Assembly: GCA_011033025.1 (NCBI GenBank)
Contig: WFMF01000010.1
Coordinates: 1,251,582-1,315,581 of the forward strand
Direction of reading: 5' to 3'
Length of the DNA: 64,000 bases
Source of the DNA: Beroe forskalii
Lineage: Eukaryota > Ctenophora > Nuda > Beroida > Beroidae
Shown here: piece after piece, positions 56,741 to 64,000 of the stretch
How positions within the stretch are numbered: position 1 is the first letter of the stretch
Layout of the letters: the number at the start of each line of letters is the position of its first letter
Made by a program: the position numbers and the translations under genes
Notes under the pieces: model-generated
Seen by the model: the letters and a program-made list of their open reading frames with translations, nothing else
What the model was told of the DNA's origin: nothing
Database searches by the model: none

Positions 56741-59700
56741 ATTGTGTGTTCTTCCTGCTCAACATTAGGGTGTCACATTGTATGTCATCTTGGTGAAGAA
56801 AAAACTGTGATTTTATCGCGCGGTAAGGAAAATCATGACGACTTATAATCCCTGATGCAGCAGAATATATCTCAGATTATTTGGTTCAAAAATAAAGAAC
56901 AAATCCTTACCATGCAACGGAAGAACAGATGATATAGATTTTAATGTTCGTGATGCCGCGAGAGGTGTGCTAGATATATAAATTGTAAATAGCTTGGATA
57001 CATAATGTTCACCATATGTTGCGACATCCCATATTCCCAATTATACTTAAACTTGCGGCTCATTCTGGTTTATGTCCGAAAGATCAAAGAAATCTAAAGC
57101 AACAACACAAAATGTGATATATCATATATGATTTAAAGTTTTAAAGTTTTAAGATGATTATAATTCCCTCGCTGGCCCACTTGCAACTTTCGATAAAATG
57201 TTCATAAGTCATCACAGCAGCATGGAATTGTTGTACGTTTTTGGACAATGATGCCAACAAGTTATCTTCGAAAGTGAAATATTCCTCGTAACAAAAAGAG
57301 ACTTGGGTCAAGGAAACACAAAAGCAAGTTTCTGATTAAAACGAATGGATGAGTAATTTTAGATGCAGTCAACCGTTTTATGGATCCAATTAAAAATGAG
57401 ATGCGAAGTTGGTCAATTTTAATTTTAGATCTTGTATACCAACATCCATATAATTTAAGCGCTTTAATAGTTCCACCTACCGCATGAGAAAGCTGTTACT
57501 ATTTTAATGAAACTTTTGTCGTGTGATCTTGCGAATGATTGGCCTCTCTCAAATATTTAAAGACCAAAGGAGCGTATGCAGGTGGCAGTTTTTATTATAA
57601 ACCAAAACTAAACAGGAGAACACGTCTACCGTAACCAAACATGCACGACACAATGCTAATCTGAACCCATCCCACTCAGCAGCAGTGGGTGGGAGTGCGC
57701 GCGCACCTCACACGTGCGGGGTAACGCGTGTCAGCTCACGCAACTCGTGATCCACCGTCTTTTAGCTGAGTGCATCGACCTACTACTACATTTCCCGCAA
57801 CATACAAGAGCGCAAAGCGAGGGCAACGAGCCAATGAGAGGAGCTTGATGCGGTCACGCGATAGTAATTAGCCAATCAGCAGTCACTCTGAGCCTCAATC
57901 AAGAGCACTAGTAGAGACACCGTTTCATGGGATTAACGATTAATTAGAATATGCAAGTTACTTGTGGCTAACTCAATGTCTGGATTGGGTGATAAGTCGC
58001 ATGACCTAAATCCTCTGCCCTGATTGGTTGGTGAGTGTCATGTGACGGTGGGGGCGTCGCTAGTTGGCCGATTTCTGGATTATAACTCAGCCCAGCGTTC
58101 CCAGGCATGAAGTGCCGGGGGTAGGAGCGAACTTTAACTAACATTCGTATATTTATAACACAAGCTTCATTCTCCACCCTCATTGGACAGTGAAGATCAC
58201 GTGATAATAATGGAAGCGTTTGATTGGCGTAAAGTATTGCATGAGGTTCACAACTATATATTGCTGCATCTTTCAAACCACGTTAACTAACAATTAGGCA
58301 TCGAAGCTTTATTTTTTAATCCTGAGTGAAATATGCTTTGCGGTGAGCATTTTTCCACCCAATAAAAAGCACGGATTACCATGAGGTTTAAGAATTCCAT
58401 CATAACATAAACTCCCTTGACAATATACTTGTTGTGCAGAACCCCAAATATCCCTGAGTGGAGGTGCACAGTGGGAAGGACGCCAGGCTGGAGTGCCAGC
58501 ACACAATGATCAGGGTACACACACAGATCTAATGACAGGCACACCCCCCATGCGGCGACCTGCCCCCAGGTCACTCACCCTCTCAACCTCCTGCACCTCC
58601 ACTCTGCCAGTGTGTATACAAAGACAATAGGTGAGGAATAGTGACGTCATTATCAGGGATTAGAGGGGGAAATGGAGGGGTTAGACAAGCTATCTACCCT
58701 GCACAGAGTATACAATCTCCCAAGAGTCAGATGAGGAACATATTCCCTCAGCACAGATCGGATGGAGGACAGCTCAGGGAAATACTACAGCCCAATTATC
58801 TGCCCCCACTTAATCTAATGCCCTAATTTTCAGGGTGTAAAAGAGTGAAAATGTAGACCTAATTGCTTTGGTGCGTGCCTTCGAGGCCCTTTTGGTTGCA
58901 TTTAGGGAATAAGAGGGCAGAGTGACGCTATTTTCTGGAATTATAATGGTTAATTAACAAGATTTGATCGTGTGCAAAATAACAATTTGGTGCTAGATTA
59001 TATAATTCTAAACGATTTCCAGCTAGGTGATGTTTGGGAAATATTGCAATTAATTCAAGTCGTTATCCCAGAGGTGAACCCTGCCAACTTGAGGTGTTGT
59101 TTCAGTAAATAAATGTTATTTGGCAGCTTAGATCTTGAAATGTACTACTTAAGTAATGATGGTCAGAAGAAATTCTCTCAAGAAATCGATACGGGGAACT
59201 GAAGGAGGTTAGGAAAGTGATTGTCCTGTTAGGAAAGCTTTATAACACACCCTATTCCTGAACGTGCAGGTTCGTATTGGTCTATTCTCAATGGTGGCCT
59301 CTGCCCAGTGACCATGGCATTATGTCATGAACTGGAATTTCACAGCAGTAATTAATCGGGAGATACATTGGAAAATACCAGGAAATTCAGGAGTGAATGG
59401 TAAAATGCCCTGTATGTTGTCATCTGTAACTTCGTATTAATGGTATGGATGGTAATGTCAGAAATCAGAGCTAATATATATTACATTTTCAAGGGTGACC
59501 CAGCATGACAATCACACGAATTTGAAGGATGACGTAACGCATCACGTTTTGGGTTCAACAAGTTGTCCACGCACTCAATATAAAATAATATATTTACCAA
59601 ACTGAAGCCTGCACTGACGGAGGTATCAGCTGCAATTAATATATATATTATCAAGATAAGGATGTGTATGTTTACATGATCGGAAAAGCTTGTTAAAATA

Positions 59701-59983
59701 TGTTTCAGGTCCATCAAATGATTTCGTATAAGTGACAGTATATCTCGGACAAGGCGACTGGAAGACCGGTGGAATGAGGATGAAATTAAAAGGAAACATT
59801 TTTGACAAAAATCAGCGTCGGAAGGGCGATAAAACATTTATCCACTGCACAAAAAGTGTTCGTATACGTATCATGTGTTTTTATAGGATCGCTGTGTTTT
59901 TACTACCTATATATCTTATCGCTCACTACCCCTCTCACATGAACCTATCAAGTATATTGGAACCGCGTAAGAATAATAGAAGT

Positions 59984-60388
59984 TTGAGAATGACGTCATT
60001 ATGATGCTTTAAAATGTGGAATTGATGACATTGAATCGCGTATCCCGCGCGCGCGGGAAGGCCCTGCGGTCCATGATTTCGTGTTTAGGGCACTTGGACC
60101 GCTTCGCTATCTCCAAATGATCGTTTGCATGGTGGTAAAACTTATCAAAAACTCTCTAGGGTGACGTAGTGCCTCTGATAACGAGAAAAAGAGATGATGT
60201 GTATGTGTGATAAGTTTCACAGAAATTGTAACAGTGTTGGGATGAATGACGTATAGCTCTAGAGCAACTATAAGTAGTACCACAAAGTAGCCCATCATCA
60301 ATATCATGAGACCCCTAAAAAGGGCCAAAACGGACGAATTTCCATCATCAACTCACTACGTAGAACGAGGGAAATGACGACATCTCAA
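59984..60388. repeat. Two CRE-palindrome element copies in opposite orientation
   Basis: The copy at 59984-60032 (+) has GAGAATGACGTCATTATGAT and GAATTGATGACATTG. The copy at 60341-60388 (-) has CCATCATCAACTCACTACG and AAATGACGACATCTCA. A GC-alternating stretch (CCCGCGCGCGCGGG) lies next to the first. Confidence 0.65.
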
Positions 60389-62063
60389 GCGCCAATCAGT
60401 ATATACTCAACGCGCCAAAATATTTTATCACCTCAAAAAAGAGTAAAACCTTTAAACTGTGAAAGGACAGAGAAGCCCCGATGTGTATGTGTCAGCTGAT
60501 AGAGAGAGCATAGGGGAGTAAAAACCACCGTTAATTATAATAACACCCCTAGATTGGGAATCTGACAAGATTATAGTCTGACAGGGCCCCTAAAAACACT
60601 GCTCACTAAAAATAGATACTATATGTTCGGGGTGAGGATCAGTGTATTAATAGCATCTTAGTAGATAGCGATATAGTGATAGGGAATGGGGATTTTCTGG
60701 GGACCGCTCAAGGTGATTGGACAAATGAAATGGATAAGGTAAAGGCCCTAAACTCTTTCGAAGTACAAGAACCAAAGAGAAAAAACTACAGGCGAAAGCA
60801 AAACTCACTTCCAATTCTGAATTATATATGCTACAAAAATTGCGGCCTCTTAGGCCAATCAACGTTCAATCTCACAATCAGACGGACCAATCAGAGCTCA
60901 GTCTCACACTGTGATGTGAATCCAATCAAGGATTTCAATTGTGTCTCGGGATTCGATCCTGAGCGAGTGTATGCGACTGATGGGACTGATCAGAGGGGGC
61001 TACTAAAAACCAAAATATAGCGGCTGAGTAACTAAATAGAGCGGATTTGCAATATATACTTCATGTATAGTAGCTCTCTCGTCGAATATAAATATATAAT
61101 TCCTATTTCTTTTACACCATAGTTTCATAGATGAAAACGAGCGTGAGTTTGAAATCTAGTGTCAGATTTATATTGGTGATTATTGTACACCGAAATGTGC
61201 ATACTTTGGCTCATATAATAGAAGGCTCGCTGAGCTACTCAAATGGGGCATTCGTTTGCGAGAAAGGGGGAAATTGAGGGAGAAAGTTCAAGCTATTTCA
61301 AGACAACGTGAGCGGGTGTTCTATCAAGATTCAATGAGGGCGATTACAAATTACAAAAGTAATTCTGGGATTGATTCCTCGGAATAGAGCACCTCAGCAA
61401 TTGTATAATTTTCTTATGAACAATGCAAGCTTAGACATGAAACGAGGCTGTAAGTCTAGATGTCCTAGCTTATAATACGGTGCAGAACTGAATACAATGG
61501 TAGCAGAATGGGGTGAATCTCAAAATGAAGAGCATTCATTCAGAATTGAATTTCCTTCAACGTCAAACATTCTGATGAAGACAAATTTCTACACTCCCTT
61601 CGTTAATAATGCGACTTGAAGAGTATAAGCAGGAACACAACCGTTAGCGTATTGATTTGAAAAAAACAATGGCAATATTCTAATTCGAACAAATCGCAGC
61701 AAATTTCAAAACGAAACTTATACTTTCTGATAAACGTCCGACAACACATATAAGTATCCCTGACTCTTGCGACAAAGTATGTATTTGAGAAACAGTTGCA
61801 GCCACTAAATCCTTGTTAATGAGGATGAGAACTGAGCGCGGAAAGCTACTAAATCCTTGTTAATGAGTCAGAGAGAAAAGACACAAGACTCCCAGCGAAA
61901 CTCCTTGTTAACATGCCATGAAAGGACATTGGATACTGGGTACCGTAAGAAACACGCATACATTGAGACATATCTATCAGATATATCTGCATTGTATCTA
62001 ATATATATCTCTTGTAACACGTGGTGAATGTAGTGCATGGAGAGGGGGTAGTGAGATCTCATC

Positions 62064-62110
62064 AGATCACCACGCTAATCCATGATAATGACGTCACTCT
62101 CAACCTCTTT
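62064..62110 (-). repeat. CRE-palindrome element copy
   Basis: GATCACCACGCTAATCCATG then ATAATGACGTCACTCTCAAC and CTCTTTT. The CRE side is perfect and the other arm is reduced. Confidence 0.7.
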
Positions 62111-62743
62111 TATTCAGGAATATCTCCTCAACTTACCTGTATCATGCGGTAAGATCTATCCAAGTTAGCTTCATAACTCACTAATTAGGTTGCTAATGAG
62201 GTTGCTGACTGGTCACAGAAAGAGCATGAAGATTTGGGTACATTGAGATGTAGATAAAGAGAAGGAAGTCCTTGCAAATTGAAAATCACAAGTGTAAAAA
62301 CTATTACTCAGGAATGCGGATGAGACGTAAACATGAACCCCCATTGGTACCGACAACAACACGTGCTCCAGAATCTACTAGAATCTATGATAAAACACGT
62401 GACTACAAAAAATTTCTACTAGAACAATATAGCCTCGCTATCTCGAACACGTGATCTTTGAAATTTATAAATAGCAAATATACCCACGTTGTTTTCCTGT
62501 TATCGTACAACGATATGAAGAAGGGGTAAACCGCGCGGGCCTACGGATTTAATGAGTATAAATTGCAACCTTATTATATTGGAAAATTCGAAATTATTGC
62601 AATTCTGACACTATCACTGAAAAGGTAAAGTATAAACGCAGCACTTGATGTAATAACTATCTATTAAGAAAGGAGGAGCGCGTTGTCTCCTGGTCTGTTT
62701 ATGGGTACCTCAGCGGTGCTGGGCTTACCAAATACTCCCTCCA

Positions 62744-62790
62744 CCGTCACCAACGCACCATCTTAACCTATGATAATGACGTCATCGTAA
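62744..62790 (-). repeat. CRE-palindrome element copy
   Basis: CGTCACCAACGCACCATCTT then AACCTATGATAATGACGTCA and TCG. Both arms are recognisable. Confidence 0.7.
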
Positions 62791-64000
62791 GTCCGAGAAC
62801 TCGCGTTCTGCGACCTGTATTCTGTTTACGGGTACCTCTCTCTATAATACTGTGCGGGGTTAGACGATTCTATTGGTCTGTCAGAAAACGTAGTACTTAT
62901 ATTATTGGTAAATCAGTTCCCATTAACTTAACTAATATTAACGATATTACCGCGTGACCTGGGAGGGCGAGCGAGGTCGAGGCTGCTGACCACGGGAAGA
63001 GTCGCCGGTCATCAGACAGGGCGGCGAAATGGGTAATGTGAAATGTCGGAAACACAGCGATTTAGATTATTGAGAAAATAAAGTCGCTGCTGAACACTGG
63101 GCGAGCAATAGAGTTGAGGGGAAATATCGGCAGAGTTGGGTGATTTATCAAGTTAGACCCACACATCTGAACGATGTTTGAATTAACCAAATTTCAATCA
63201 CTGAAAGTCGGCAAAGTATCGTCCAAAATATAGCCATTTCATGGCTACACTGATTGATAACTATGCAATGCCGACCAGGAGTATCCAATGTATCAATTAA
63301 AGTGCATCGGAATATCAGAAATCGGGTCTATGTGGTCGGACAGGAGGAATTTAGCTACACCCGTGCTGGGTTTGTATGCCGTGCACTGGAAATCTGCGCG
63401 GTTTAGGTTGTAAAATAGACGGTTCAAGGTCATCAATTTACCACTTAAAACTCCTGATATCCACATCACTGACAACCATCAACCACTCGCGCGTGACACA
63501 AACACACGTCACTTTTACATGTCAACCTCTAGTGTTGTCATAATTACCAATCCCTCGTATCAACCACATATTATTGTGGTAGATATATCAAGACAGTTGC
63601 ACATATACTGTGTGCAGTGTTGCAAATTAAAGTTGATCTGCTGGCACTAACGGCCCGTGACAATATATTATGTTAGGTTCTACATGTATCGGGGATGGTA
63701 GTTGCCCTAAGTAGAGCTGCAACTAAACGTAGCATATCTGGCGTGGTTGGGAAAACGTCAAATGAGGGTATCTCTGGCATATCCAGAAAAACCGCCTAAT
63801 ACCTATAATGGATGAGGGTACAGGAGATATTGAGACAAGTCAGCAAGTCAATCGGAAGTGCTACAATTAGGAGTGGTATCAATGGTGGGTGAAATATGAC
63901 AGATTTTTCTTTCATAGTTTTACATGTTGCTAGTTACAATTTCCTAAATCCTATCCAGTATCCAGCGGATCGAAGCCCTTCTTCATTGGAAAACCCTAAT

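Larger units (their letters stand above)
50999..64000. other. Repeat-bearing non-coding region upstream of the zinc-finger gene
   Basis: No open frame over 13 kb shows a recognisable domain; the longest (60676-61020, 114 codons) is featureless. The region may hold the promoter, 5' non-coding exons or a first intron of the zinc-finger gene. It contains at least eleven copies of the CRE-palindrome element, many CCAAT boxes, and two strong foldbacks. No tRNA or rRNA gene was seen. Confidence 0.55.

Noticed and set aside
60676-61020. 114-codon open frame in the far right region
   Set aside because: No domain, no signal peptide, no plausible splice partners, and composition like the surrounding non-coding DNA.
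1-64000. Retrovirus-like, LTR, Polinton or LINE elements
   Set aside because: No reverse transcriptase, integrase, protease, capsid, envelope or polymerase motif was recognised in any frame, and no long terminal repeats were seen.

Overview
The window is animal nuclear DNA. It has intron-rich genes with GT-AG introns, a laminin-type extracellular matrix protein, a Shaker-type potassium channel and a C2H2 zinc-finger protein, separated by AT-rich repeat-laden DNA. Intronic gene nesting, a Shaker-like channel and an odd laminin relative would fit a non-bilaterian animal, and a ctenophore is my leading guess. I cannot prove the taxon from sequence alone.

Layout. 1-1142 (+): 3' part of a CCA-adding tRNA nucleotidyltransferase (TRNT1-like), without introns and with two apparent single-base frame changes. 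2087-38398 (-): one large gene of about 35 exons. It encodes a signal peptide, an unassigned N-terminal domain, a laminin-beta-type LamN domain, 4.5 laminin EGF repeats, and then five tandem laminin IV type B (IVB) units where a true beta chain would have more EGF repeats and a coiled coil. Its 21 kb intron (14033-35216) holds a complete Kv channel gene on the opposite strand (29764-34128). An intron of the Kv gene in turn holds a single-exon gene for a small secreted Cys-rich protein (31585-32334, -). 38399-42012: intergenic DNA with several tandem arrays. 42013-50988 (-): an eight-exon gene for a five-finger C2H2 protein, two of whose introns carry minisatellites. One minisatellite repeats the splice acceptor itself about 18 times. 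50999-64000: no convincing gene, many dispersed repeats and CCAAT boxes.

The strongest signal not explained by genes is a short dispersed element seen about 28 times in both orientations. It has CRE-like palindromes (TGACGTCA) near one or both ends, a TTTAGAATAGTG-like centre, and TAGGCGG / CCGCCTA flanks. It sits almost wholly in non-coding DNA between 12 and 63.5 kb.

The genes are not an operon and show no obvious shared pathway. TRNT1 matures tRNA, the laminin-like protein is secreted or matrix-bound, the Kv channel is a membrane protein, and the zinc-finger protein is presumably nuclear. Their link is physical: convergent transcription of TRNT1 and the laminin-like gene, and two levels of nesting. 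All exon boundaries were read by eye from GT/AG sites and reading phase. The laminin-like model stays in frame across all but one junction. No reverse transcriptase, integrase, capsid or envelope coding was recognised.
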